From: Bacteroidales bacterium
GTDB taxonomy: Bacteria > Bacteroidota > Bacteroidia > Bacteroidales > JAOZQN01
Assembly (NCBI GenBank): GCA_029938985.1
Contig: JAOZTW010000193.1
Location: 1-8,525 of the forward strand
Direction: 5' to 3'
Length of the DNA: 8,525 nucleotides
In this document: one piece after another, positions 1-7,005 of the stretch
Position numbering within the stretch: the stretch's first letter is position 1
How the letters are laid out: each line of letters starts with the position of its first letter
Translations under genes and position numbers: made by a program
Notes under the pieces: generated by a model
The model's database searches: none
Seen by the model: only the letters and a program-made list of their open reading frames with translations
What the model was told of the DNA's origin: nothing

Positions 1-2
1 TT

Positions 3-19
3 TTGCACCGCTGGTGCAA
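3..19. repeat. GC-rich perfect hairpin, 7-bp stem with 3-base loop
   Basis: The arms TTGCACC (3-9) and GGTGCAA (13-19) are perfect complements around the loop GCT. It stands out because its core is GC-rich inside very AT-rich DNA. Neither strand shows a run of T after the stem, so a standard intrinsic terminator is not well supported. It could be a terminator of a gene to the left, a protein-binding palindrome, or the tip of a small mobile element cut by the window edge. Confidence 0.4.
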
Positions 20-53
20 TAAAATAGATAAAAATATTTGCTATTTGAAAAGA

Positions 54-78
54 CTTATTTATTTCTCAAAATAAATAG
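54..78 (-). terminator. Weak A/T hairpin, possible terminator for the minus-strand genes
   Basis: TATTTATTT (56-64) pairs with AAATAAATA (69-77) across a 4-base loop. Read on the minus strand, the hairpin is followed by the pyrimidine-rich TCTTTTC. It lies about 280 bases beyond the ArsR stop codon. The stem contains only A-T pairs and is therefore weak, so this is a tentative call. Confidence 0.2.
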
Positions 79-109
79 CCCTTGATTATCTATATGAGCC
101 AAAATTTAA

Positions 110-146
110 TGTGTTTTATATGGATAGTTAAATTAAGTAAAACACA
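110..146. repeat. 9-bp inverted repeat with 19-base loop
   Basis: TGTGTTTTA (110-118) and TAAAACACA (138-146) are perfect inverted copies. The right arm overlaps the first base of the tandem repeat that follows. No open reading frame or T tract is associated with it. It may be a binding site, a weak stem-loop, or chance in A/T-rich DNA. Confidence 0.3.
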
Positions 147-176
147 AGTAGTTAACCATAAGTAGTTAACCATAAG
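146..176. repeat. 14-bp tandem repeat, 2.2 copies
   Basis: The unit AAGTAGTTAACCAT occurs at 146-159 and again, perfectly, at 160-173, followed by a partial copy AAG at 174-176. Each unit contains the palindrome GTTAAC. It could be a paired protein-binding site or a slippage-generated microsatellite. No function can be assigned from the sequence. Confidence 0.6.
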
Positions 177-355
177 CAAACGACACTTTTTAAGGTCAAT
201 TTTAGAATTATGCTTCGTTGTAAAAGATTACCAGATAAGCAATATGCAAATATTTTATGCTGGACTTAATACAAAAATATGAGTTTAGAAAGTGTAGTTT
301 ATTTATGATTATTTTATATTTACTTACCTGTGTTGCTGTCTGTCATGAAAATTAT

Positions 356-658
356 TTAATTTTTAATAACACACGAACCAACACAATTTAATACATTAGC
401 CAATTTAGCATGTTTTAATGAGTAGCGAACTTTTCGGCCATTTCTTTCGGACTCTAAAACTCCTTTATCTTTTAAAATTCTCAAATGGTGCGAAACAGTT
501 GATTGTTTAATATTTATTTGTTTTTGAATTTCAGACACACTTAGTTTGTCATTTCCTTCAAGAATTACAAGTATCGACATTCTCATAGGATGTGCCATAG
601 CTTTTAACATTTCAGCAGCCTCTTCAAGTTGTTTGGGCTGCAAATCTTTTAATTTCAT
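356..658 (-). CDS. ArsR-family winged-helix transcriptional repressor
   Basis: A 100-residue protein, the usual size for a single-domain ArsR/SmtB regulator, expected to bind DNA as a dimer in the cytoplasm. The N-terminal helix ends in AMAHPMRMSIL (about residues 21-31), a hallmark of the family. The winged helix-turn-helix follows: LSVSEIQ, then the recognition helix STVSHHLRILKDKGVL (about 53-68), then the wing SERNGRKVRYSL. The classical metal site ELCVCDL in the third helix is absent, replaced by LSVSEIQ, so arsenic or cadmium sensing through that site is unlikely. Two cysteines, C92 and C96, sit near the C-terminus (NCVGSC) and could bind metal or sense redox or sulfur species; that is inference. 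The gene lies 61 bases after the glycosyltransferase and is last in the run. Its target is unknown. The start at 658 gives the full family N-terminus; no Shine-Dalgarno sequence is visible. Confidence 0.9.
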   Translation of the reverse strand: MKLKDLQPKQLEEAAEMLKAMAHPMRMSILVILEGNDKLSVSEIQKQINIKQSTVSHHLRILKDKGVLESERNGRKVRYSLKHAKLANVLNCVGSCVIKN

Positions 659-719
659 ATCAAATTGTTTTATAAATAATTGTATTTTAAGGTGTAAACC
701 AATTTCTAATTCTTAATTT

Positions 720-3047
720 TTACTTATGTGTAAAATGTTGTGTTGGAATAAATTCTTTATTATTATATAATAAATTTTGCTCAAGCGTCATTTCTCCATT
801 GTTATAAATAGCCTCAATTTGTCCTGCCGAAAGTTTTTGTTTATAAACTCTCATATCGTTAGCCGAACCTTTAAAATCGGTGGCTATAAAAAATTTAGTC
901 ATTCGTTGTTTTATCGTTTTAACTTCTTGTGTTATAACCCTCTCGCCATTTACCCAAACATCTATATTTTGTATTTTATATTTTGTATAATGCTGTAAAA
1001 CTATTGAATTAGGTTTGTTGGTATTTAAAACATCTGTAAAATAAATTTCATCTTCACTGTATTTTATTTCAAGTGTGTTATTTGAAATATTACATTCTAT
1101 TCCATCTAAATAATTTTGTCCTATATAAATTACTTTTCCTGGACTCAAACTATCGTGTGTTTCCCAGAAAGCAATTGTAAACGATTTTGATAAATTAAGA
1201 TATAATTCAGGGTCAAAAGTGTTTTTTATTTCTATATCTTTTTTGTTTTTATCTACTTTTATTAATCCAATCCAACCATGTTTTTCGCTACCAAGATAAT
1301 ATTCAAACGAATCTTTTGGCATTGTGTAGTAATCTTCAAGAGCAGGCGACATGTTAACTTGCGAGCGTCCTGCCTTACTCAAACAAAGATAATCAAATTC
1401 GTTAATCTTAGAAATTTGTGTTTCAAAAATGGTTTCGGTATAGCCATCAAAAAAATGATTAATGCTAAATCTATCAGCATAAACTGTTATATCTTTTGCG
1501 TTTGGTAGTTTGTTTAATTCTTGTGCTAAATCGTAGCCTCCAATAGCCCAACTATATGGTTTTTGGGTGGTATAAGTAGTTTTATTATTATAAAAAATAT
1601 AAAATTTGGGGTACAATATTGCAATATCAACAAGCGAAATTATGGCAATTATTATAAAAATAATGTATTTTTTTTTGAAAAAAGAAAAAGCCCATACAGA
1701 CAAAATTATTGAGTATGGATATAACATTATAATATATCTATGTCCTGCTGCATCAACAGCTTGTAGCACGGTACCAAGAATAAATAAAAAAGTCATTACA
1801 AGCATAATGATTGGAATTGAAAAATCTAATTTTTTACTTTTTGGAAGCAAAGATACTACTGCAAAAGTTAGAAAACCAGCAAGCACAAATATTTGTTGTG
1901 AACTAATATAGGACGAAAAATTACTATAAACAGCCTTAAAAAAAGGAACCTCCCATTGTACGGTTGGTGCAGACCAGGATTCTGGTTGTAAACCAAAATA
2001 TTGAATAATTAAAGTAACAATTAATATAACTAAAAACAAGGATGGGAGAATAATCACAAAGTATTTATTAAGTTTTATTTTATCTTTTAAAAAAGTAAAA
2101 ATTTTGTTTTTTAATATAAAAGTATCAATTGAAAGTAGAGCTATTGTTGCAAGAAATATTGGATTTTTTATAAATATACCGAAAATTCTTGCCCTAAAAA
2201 GTTTTGGTTCAACAAAAACAGCTGGAAGGAAAAATGAAAAAATGAGTAAGGCTACAAGCCAAACAAGCAAAGTTTTTAGTAAAATTTTTTTATAATCTTT
2301 CTGTTTTATTTTATTAAAAATAAACTCTAAACCTAAAATAACAGGTTGATATATAAATAGTAATATAGCATTATATTTTGAGGCAAGTGCCATTCCCATA
2401 AAAACACCTGAAATAATAAGGTATTTGTTTTTTTGTTCTCGCACAAAAACTATAAACGATAGAATTGAAATTAGAGTGGTACTCCAAAGCGGAGAATCGG
2501 AGTTTACTATTCGAGACATTCCAAGTATTATTGGAGTAAAAGCAATTAGAAAAACAATTGTGAACGATTGAACTGGCGAAAAGAATTTTTTTAAAAGATA
2601 ATAAACTCCTATCAACGAAAGTGCATTAAATAATAAAATAGGAAATCGCCACCAAAATAAGTAGGTTTCAATATTTTTGGAATTTAGAAAATCGTTGTCC
2701 ATAAATAAATTTACCGCACCACACAAAAAGCTATGGAATACACCTGGATAATTAGAAAAATTAGTATCAGCCACATTACCCGAAAGGTATGCGGTGGCGT
2801 ATTGCTCAACCCATTTGGTAAACCAAAATGTTTCGTCGGTAGTGAAAAATTTGCCCAAACCAATGCTACCAATTGTAATAAATAACAAAAACAAGACAAG
2901 TAATGCAAGCTGTTCTTTATAATCGCCCAAAGTAAATTGTGATTTCTTTTTTGGCTTTTTTACTTTCTCCAAACTATTTTTTTCTTCAGTTTGTTTTCTG
3001 TATCTTGGCTTTTTATATGGTTTGTTATGGTTACTTATCTTTTTCAT
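720..3047 (-). CDS. GT-C (GT39-like) membrane glycosyltransferase with C-terminal LamG-like domain
   Basis: A 775-residue polytopic membrane protein, likely transferring a sugar from a lipid-phosphate carrier on the outer face of the inner membrane. Residues 1-40 are Lys-rich and cytoplasmic. About twelve hydrophobic segments follow between residues 44 and 478. After the first comes TTDETFW, with the acidic pair D71-E72 typical of GT39/GT83 enzymes. A second acidic site, SRIVNSDSPL (D184), and FMGMALASKYNAILL (about 216-230) also fit GT39 family patterns. Residues 480-600 form a soluble outer region. Residues about 600-755 resemble a LamG/concanavalin-like domain: SFTIAFWE, IDVWVNGERV, and DMRVYKQKLSAGQIEAIYN near the end, matching the usual LamG_3 closing motif. 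The domain may bind glycan. The acceptor and donor are not identifiable. The gene sits 41 bases after the membrane protein gene upstream. Family placement is fairly sure; the substrate is not. Confidence 0.8.
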   Translation of the reverse strand: MKKISNHNKPYKKPRYRKQTEEKNSLEKVKKPKKKSQFTLGDYKEQLALLVLFLLFITIGSIGLGKFFTTDETFWFTKWVEQYATAYLSGNVADTNFSNYPGVFHSFLCGAVNLFMDNDFLNSKNIETYLFWWRFPILLFNALSLIGVYYLLKKFFSPVQSFTIVFLIAFTPIILGMSRIVNSDSPLWSTTLISILSFIVFVREQKNKYLIISGVFMGMALASKYNAILLFIYQPVILGLEFIFNKIKQKDYKKILLKTLLVWLVALLIFSFFLPAVFVEPKLFRARIFGIFIKNPIFLATIALLSIDTFILKNKIFTFLKDKIKLNKYFVIILPSLFLVILIVTLIIQYFGLQPESWSAPTVQWEVPFFKAVYSNFSSYISSQQIFVLAGFLTFAVVSLLPKSKKLDFSIPIIMLVMTFLFILGTVLQAVDAAGHRYIIMLYPYSIILSVWAFSFFKKKYIIFIIIAIISLVDIAILYPKFYIFYNNKTTYTTQKPYSWAIGGYDLAQELNKLPNAKDITVYADRFSINHFFDGYTETIFETQISKINEFDYLCLSKAGRSQVNMSPALEDYYTMPKDSFEYYLGSEKHGWIGLIKVDKNKKDIEIKNTFDPELYLNLSKSFTIAFWETHDSLSPGKVIYIGQNYLDGIECNISNNTLEIKYSEDEIYFTDVLNTNKPNSIVLQHYTKYKIQNIDVWVNGERVITQEVKTIKQRMTKFFIATDFKGSANDMRVYKQKLSAGQIEAIYNNGEMTLEQNLLYNNKEFIPTQHFTHK

Positions 3048-3088
3048 AATAGACTTTACAGGTTGATAATTAACGTATTGTTAAATAA

Positions 3089-4192
3089 TTATTTTTTGGT
3101 ATTAACTCCATTTTTTATAAAATTACTAACAATTTTTTCTATTCCCGAGAATACATACTCCACACTTAGTCCTGCAAGAAATGCAACAATAAGCGGACTC
3201 AACGACGTTATCATAATAAAGCTATCTTGTTGTTTAATATCACTCCAAAACAGTCCAACTGCCAAACCAGCAAGTGTTCCAAGTATTAACCTCAAAGTGT
3301 AATTTATATTTGCTTCTTTTGAAAATACCATTTTTTTGGTTTGCATAACAAGGTCTCTCAGCACAAAAGCCAATGCTCCAAGCAAGCCAAAAAATAGTGG
3401 TAAAATATAAAGTCCTAATATCAGTACGTAGTTTTGTGCTTCTTGAATTGTTTCAATTACACTGTGCATTTCTGTGTTTGGGTCGGGAGGACCAAATGAT
3501 TCTTCCTCCTCTATACTTATTTTTTCTTTTTTTAACTTATCATTATCATAAATAAGTAATACTCTTTTAAAAGTAAATAACCATTCTTCAAGTAATTTTA
3601 TATTACTCTTCTTTTCATCGTCTATTTCAAAAAGTTCGCTTTTAAGGCGTTCTGTTTCGTTTTCTGCACTTTGATTTTTCATTTCCGAACTTGTTATTAA
3701 CATCAGTTCGTCGTGCCTCAAATCTATTTCTGCTGTTCTTGCATCGCATTTTTGTATTCTATTGAGTCTTATAGTTCCTATAGAAAAGTAAACATGAATT
3801 ATAAGCATTACAAACATGGTTGAAATAGCCAAAACAGTATACAACTGTACAGAACGTTTTGCAATAGTGTTTCTTCTTTTCATTCTGAAAAGTCGTTGGA
3901 TAGGACTTGGTTGTTTAATTACCGTTTCTTGTGAGGCATTTAAACTGTCAATAGTTACTGGATAAATTAGTTTTGCCAGTTTTTTATATACTAACCAAAA
4001 TTCTACTTCAATTTCTTTTGACCATAAATCGTTGTCAAAAGCTTCTTTTGCTTCGGTCAAAATTTTTAATTCTTCTCGCTCAATATCTAAACCATATTCT
4101 GTAGAATGAACAAGCATTAATTCTGAGTTTGCAAGTGCCTGTATCAAAGCTTTGCTTGCCAAATATTTTGTTTTTGGTAATTTATTTTCCAT
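3089..4192 (-). CDS. Uncharacterised membrane protein, about four TM segments and a coiled coil
   Basis: I do not recognise a named family. The 367-residue protein has a soluble, charged N-terminus of about 110 residues, a basic stretch (RMKRRNTIAKR, about 103-113), a first membrane segment at about 116-138, and a Glu/Lys-rich, probably coiled-coil region at about 145-230. Three more hydrophobic segments follow, at about 253-278, 300-316 and 327-348. The C-terminal pattern (LPLFFGLLGALAFVLRD, then RLILGTLAGLAVG, then LSPLIVAFLAGLSVEYVF) resembles a recurring C-terminal module of uncharacterised bacterial membrane proteins; this is from memory, not a search. No signal peptide or catalytic motif is visible. 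The gene begins 54 bases after the HNH nuclease stop and ends 41 bases before the glycosyltransferase start, so co-transcription is plausible. Whether it belongs with the defence pair or with the envelope gene cannot be decided here. Confidence 0.75.
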   Translation of the reverse strand: MENKLPKTKYLASKALIQALANSELMLVHSTEYGLDIEREELKILTEAKEAFDNDLWSKEIEVEFWLVYKKLAKLIYPVTIDSLNASQETVIKQPSPIQRLFRMKRRNTIAKRSVQLYTVLAISTMFVMLIIHVYFSIGTIRLNRIQKCDARTAEIDLRHDELMLITSSEMKNQSAENETERLKSELFEIDDEKKSNIKLLEEWLFTFKRVLLIYDNDKLKKEKISIEEEESFGPPDPNTEMHSVIETIQEAQNYVLILGLYILPLFFGLLGALAFVLRDLVMQTKKMVFSKEANINYTLRLILGTLAGLAVGLFWSDIKQQDSFIMITSLSPLIVAFLAGLSVEYVFSGIEKIVSNFIKNGVNTKK

Positions 4193-4246
4193 GATAAATA
4201 ATTATATTTAAAAGTACGATGTTTTACATCAATGTTTTAATAAGTT

Positions 4247-5110
4247 TTATGGTGTTATTATTGTTTTATATTGTTCTAATACAATCAATTGCCAATATCC
4301 TGTTTTTGCTATTTCGTTTGATTGTTCATTTTTTAATTTTTCTAAATATTCTTTATATTCCTTTTCGGCTTGTTTTAATGTTTCAGGTTCTTTGTTCCTA
4401 TTTTGCCATGCTTTGAACATTATTTTTTTCCGAAAGTCAAGTTCCATTGCATAAGGCAGAAGTTTTTTACAAAATTCTGTAAAATCAAATATCTGTTCAG
4501 TACGATATTTTTCTTCTTTTTTATGTAAATCTAAATTATAAACTTCTATTGTCTTTTTAGATTTTTGAATTTCATAATCATCAGTAAGTTCTGGGTTTAC
4601 CGATAATTTTATCACATTATATTTTCTTGAACCAGAGTAGTTTGAAAAAAACAATTCAAAATACTTATATGGATTTTCAAAAAATGGATTTATAAGTAAT
4701 GGTTTTTCATTTATAATTTCATTTTTATTCAAATAATTTACTTTTTCTTTATTAGCATACAAAGGAAAAACATCACTTTTTGCAAGGTTACAAGTAGAAC
4801 AAGCAAATAAATAATTTTCATAATCGTAAGCCAACCACCAATAGTGTGCTTTGGGACGATAATGTTCAATAACATCAGCATTACTATCCGAATGACTAAT
4901 TCTTCTTTCGCAAACAGAACACCTACTTTCTAATAATGAAACTAATTTCGGTTTTAATTTTCTACTCCATTCGCCACCAAACTCTGGTTTTTTATTTTGA
5001 GATATTAGTTGTAAATTTTTACTGTTTTTATTTTTGATGTGTTTTTCTGTAAAATTTACACATAGTTTCTTATATTCTGGATTGGCGAGAATATTTCTTA
5101 AATCTTTCAT
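4247..5110 (-). CDS. ptuB: HNH endonuclease, PtuB-like (Septu nuclease subunit)
   Basis: A 287-residue HNH nuclease of the type paired with an ATPase in Septu and in some retron systems (TIGR02646-like). The zinc-finger HNH core is complete: C64-x2-C67 (RCSVCERR), then VIEHYRPKA with E82-H83, then YENY with N99, then FACSTCNLAK with C104, C107, N108 and K111. H83 is the likely general base, and the four cysteines likely bind a structural zinc. Downstream, LLINPFFENP (about 138-147) also fits this family. In Septu the protein is held in a complex with the ATPase and cuts nucleic acid when activated by phage infection. Here it follows the ATPase gene by 7 bases, the standard order, so it is almost certainly co-transcribed and perhaps translationally coupled. 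No reverse transcriptase is present in the window, so a retron cannot be supported. The family assignment is strong; defence activity is inferred. Confidence 0.85.
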   Translation of the reverse strand: MKDLRNILANPEYKKLCVNFTEKHIKNKNSKNLQLISQNKKPEFGGEWSRKLKPKLVSLLESRCSVCERRISHSDSNADVIEHYRPKAHYWWLAYDYENYLFACSTCNLAKSDVFPLYANKEKVNYLNKNEIINEKPLLINPFFENPYKYFELFFSNYSGSRKYNVIKLSVNPELTDDYEIQKSKKTIEVYNLDLHKKEEKYRTEQIFDFTEFCKKLLPYAMELDFRKKIMFKAWQNRNKEPETLKQAEKEYKEYLEKLKNEQSNEIAKTGYWQLIVLEQYKTIITP

Positions 5111-5117
5111 TTTTTTA

Positions 5118-6938
5118 CTAGTGTAAACTTTTTAAATACTCATTCCATTCTTTTTCTTCTGCTATACTCGAAAAATCTATTTCTCTCATTTCTTGTAAAT
5201 TTGAGATATTATATCCTTTTTGTTTAAGAATTTCGAGAAATTTCAAATATCTTATATCTGTTACAGGAATGCCAACTAACAAATTTTGTAATTCTTTTTC
5301 CAGTACACTACTGTCTTCATTTTTCAATCGTTTTTCATAATATTCATCTATTTTACTTTGCAATAAATCGCCAACAACAGAATTTAATCCAAAATATTTA
5401 AGTAAAATTAATTCAATATCCATAAGTGAAGTAGGCTCTTTTACTTCTTTTAATTGAAAATTTCCATTTAAAAATATTATTTCTTGTATTTCATTTATAT
5501 TACGGTTTAAAATTGATACAGGATTATGTGTTGTTAAAACAAATTGAATATTAGGAAAATGATTTTGCAAATCAGAAACAAACTTTCTTTGCCACGAGGG
5601 ATGTAAATGTCTATCAAACTCGTCTATTGCAATAACTCCTTTGGCTTTTTCAAAAACCTTGTCTATCTCTGAATCTATATCAAATGATGCTCTTAACGAA
5701 ATTATTTTAATAATAATATCTGTAATTAGTAAAATGTTGGTTCTATAACCTTCACTTATTTGAGATAATTCTAAAAAATTATTATTTGTATCAATAAAAT
5801 AATAATCGGAGCCGTTTTTTTTAGTTCCAATATCAAAATCTGGAATTAATTTATTAAGTTTTGTTATTATAAGATTTCTAATTTGAATTGCTTTTTGACT
5901 TTTAAGGTCAGATAATTTTTGCAAAATATTAAGTGTGTTGTACAACTTATCGTCATAATCGCTAAATATTGAGTTTACATAATACCATTCATTACTACCG
6001 TTTATTAAAGAGTTGATTACTTCGTCATAATCTAAACGAGTTTTGTTTGAGAAAACATTAGGACCATAAGCTAAGAAGATTGGTTCTTGCGAAAATTCAG
6101 TTTCTATAACTTTCTTGTAAATATCTAATGTTATTCGTGATTCATGTTCTTCTTTTCTTTTCAGATAAATTTCGGAAAAATTTTGTCCTTGTTTTATGTA
6201 TTTTTTATATTTTATTTCAATTGATTGTTCTGACATATTTGCCAAAGCAATTGCTTGCAAAATAGTTGTTTTTCCAAAACCATTTTTCCCAAGAAAAATA
6301 TTAATAGAAGGTGATAAATTTATTTCTAAGTCTTCAAACAATTTAAAATTGTATAGTCTTATTTTTTCAATTTTATTTTTCGATTTACTTATTGGCTTAG
6401 CAATTTGCATCCAAGCGTTTATATGATAAATAGTTATAGTTTCATTATCCTGAATTGTATTTGAAATTGCTATTTTTATTCTGTTTGCTGTATTATCTGA
6501 AATATCCTGAATGCGAATATTATTATTAGAAAACACATCTAAATACTGTTGCCATATCATTTTAGGATTTTCAATAAATGAGATAATATAATTTTCCGTT
6601 TTATTGTCTGGTATATAATATTTTAACATTCTTTCATAATTAGATAAAATAACTCGCTTGTTTGGATAAAAAAACCTCCTACATTCAATAACTACTTTTT
6701 TATTTCTATTTTCAAAAATTACTATATCTGATGTAGCGTTGATTTTACCATCACTGGAATTTCTTCTTAAAGCAACTTGATCTTGTATCAATAAGTTTAA
6801 TCCATTATTAACAAAAAACGTATCAATATAGTTAATAAGGAAGTTCGTATAAGCTATTTCAGTTTTTTCTATTGATGATGAAAAAAGTTGAAGTTGTTCA
6901 ATAGCTTTTGTTAATATATCTATTATTTTTATTTTCAT
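5118..6938 (-). CDS. ptuA: PtuA-like AAA/ABC-type ATPase with an extra N-terminal PD-(D/E)XK-like domain
   Basis: A 606-residue ATPase, likely the sensor/regulator subunit of a Septu-like system. The ATPase begins near residue 190 (KIRLYNFKLFEDLEINL). Walker A is GKNGFGKTT (217-225), a signature-like LSQISEGYR lies at 391-399, Walker B is GVIAIDEFDRHLHP (434-447, catalytic E440), and the switch histidine is in TTHNP (H471). A Lys/Glu-rich tail of about 100 residues follows. All ATPase residues appear intact. Residues 1-185 are extra compared with the PtuA proteins I know, which start close to the ATPase. Their order (helix 27-45, strand, SDIVIF with D71, VVIECRRF with E85-C86-R87, helix 97-108, strand 116-122, helix, strand) fits a PD-(D/E)XK fold in which the usual lysine is arginine. 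It may be a DNA-binding or degenerate nuclease domain. No TOPRIM domain is seen, which argues against Gabija or OLD. The HNH gene follows after 7 bases. Confidence 0.8.
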   Translation of the reverse strand: MKIKIIDILTKAIEQLQLFSSSIEKTEIAYTNFLINYIDTFFVNNGLNLLIQDQVALRRNSSDGKINATSDIVIFENRNKKVVIECRRFFYPNKRVILSNYERMLKYYIPDNKTENYIISFIENPKMIWQQYLDVFSNNNIRIQDISDNTANRIKIAISNTIQDNETITIYHINAWMQIAKPISKSKNKIEKIRLYNFKLFEDLEINLSPSINIFLGKNGFGKTTILQAIALANMSEQSIEIKYKKYIKQGQNFSEIYLKRKEEHESRITLDIYKKVIETEFSQEPIFLAYGPNVFSNKTRLDYDEVINSLINGSNEWYYVNSIFSDYDDKLYNTLNILQKLSDLKSQKAIQIRNLIITKLNKLIPDFDIGTKKNGSDYYFIDTNNNFLELSQISEGYRTNILLITDIIIKIISLRASFDIDSEIDKVFEKAKGVIAIDEFDRHLHPSWQRKFVSDLQNHFPNIQFVLTTHNPVSILNRNINEIQEIIFLNGNFQLKEVKEPTSLMDIELILLKYFGLNSVVGDLLQSKIDEYYEKRLKNEDSSVLEKELQNLLVGIPVTDIRYLKFLEILKQKGYNISNLQEMREIDFSSIAEEKEWNEYLKSLH

Positions 6939-6958
6939 TTATTTAATTTTTATCAAGC

Positions 6959-6990
6959 TACTTTAAACTTGGGTTTTTCATACTTTAAAC
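6959..6990. promoter_or_regulatory. Paired 10-bp direct repeat upstream of the ATPase gene, candidate operator
   Basis: TACTTTAAAC occurs at 6959-6968 and again at 6981-6990, so the copies are 22 bases apart, about two turns of the helix. They fill most of the 66-base gap between the upstream stop (7006) and the ATPase start (6938). Identical copies on the same face of the DNA suggest binding of two protein protomers. On the minus strand, TAGCTTGA (6960-6953) partly resembles the Bacteroidota -7 box TAnnTTTG, which would place the repeats over the promoter; that match is weak. Confidence 0.35.
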
Positions 6991-7005
6991 ACATTTTATT
7001 ATTAA

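Larger units (their letters stand above)
1..355. other. Noncoding stretch downstream of the arsR-like gene, with small repeats
   Basis: I find no convincing gene here on either strand. Possible peptides are short and lack family features. The best is a 44-codon plus-strand frame at 257-391, which runs antisense into the end of the ArsR gene. The region holds a GC-rich 7-bp hairpin at 3-19, an A/T hairpin at 56-77, a 9-bp inverted repeat at 110-118 and 138-146, and a 14-bp tandem repeat at 146-176. Density of such elements is higher than in the other gaps, which are all under 70 bases. It is probably the boundary of the gene run, carrying the 3' end signals and perhaps the upstream region of a gene to the left of the window. 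Confidence 0.5.

Noticed and set aside
329..355. Nine-codon minus-strand frame just after the ArsR stop (near 344-319)
   Set aside because: It encodes only about eight residues and has no support beyond a start and stop codon.
257..391. A 44-codon plus-strand frame starting ATGCTGGAC with a hydrophobic middle
   Set aside because: It overlaps the end of the ArsR gene in antisense, has no recognisable family and no clear translation signal. Short hydrophobic frames are expected by chance in AT-rich DNA.
678..704. AATTG/CAATT inverted repeat upstream of the ArsR gene as an autoregulatory operator
   Set aside because: The arms are only 5 bases and the 17-base spacer is long for an ArsR operator. 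Such matches are frequent in A/T-rich sequence.
3070..3084. TTAAC/GTTAA hairpin between the membrane protein and glycosyltransferase genes
   Set aside because: A 5-bp A/T-rich stem without a T tract is not enough for a terminator call.
4218..4230. GATGT/ACATC hairpin after the HNH gene start region gap as a terminator
   Set aside because: The stem is only 5 bp and no T run follows it on the minus strand, so transcription probably reads through into the membrane protein gene or starts nearby.
5118..6938. Gabija (GajA) or OLD-family nuclease identity for the ATPase
   Set aside because: No TOPRIM motifs follow the ATPase domain and no UvrD-like helicase gene is adjacent. The partner is an HNH nuclease of the PtuB type.
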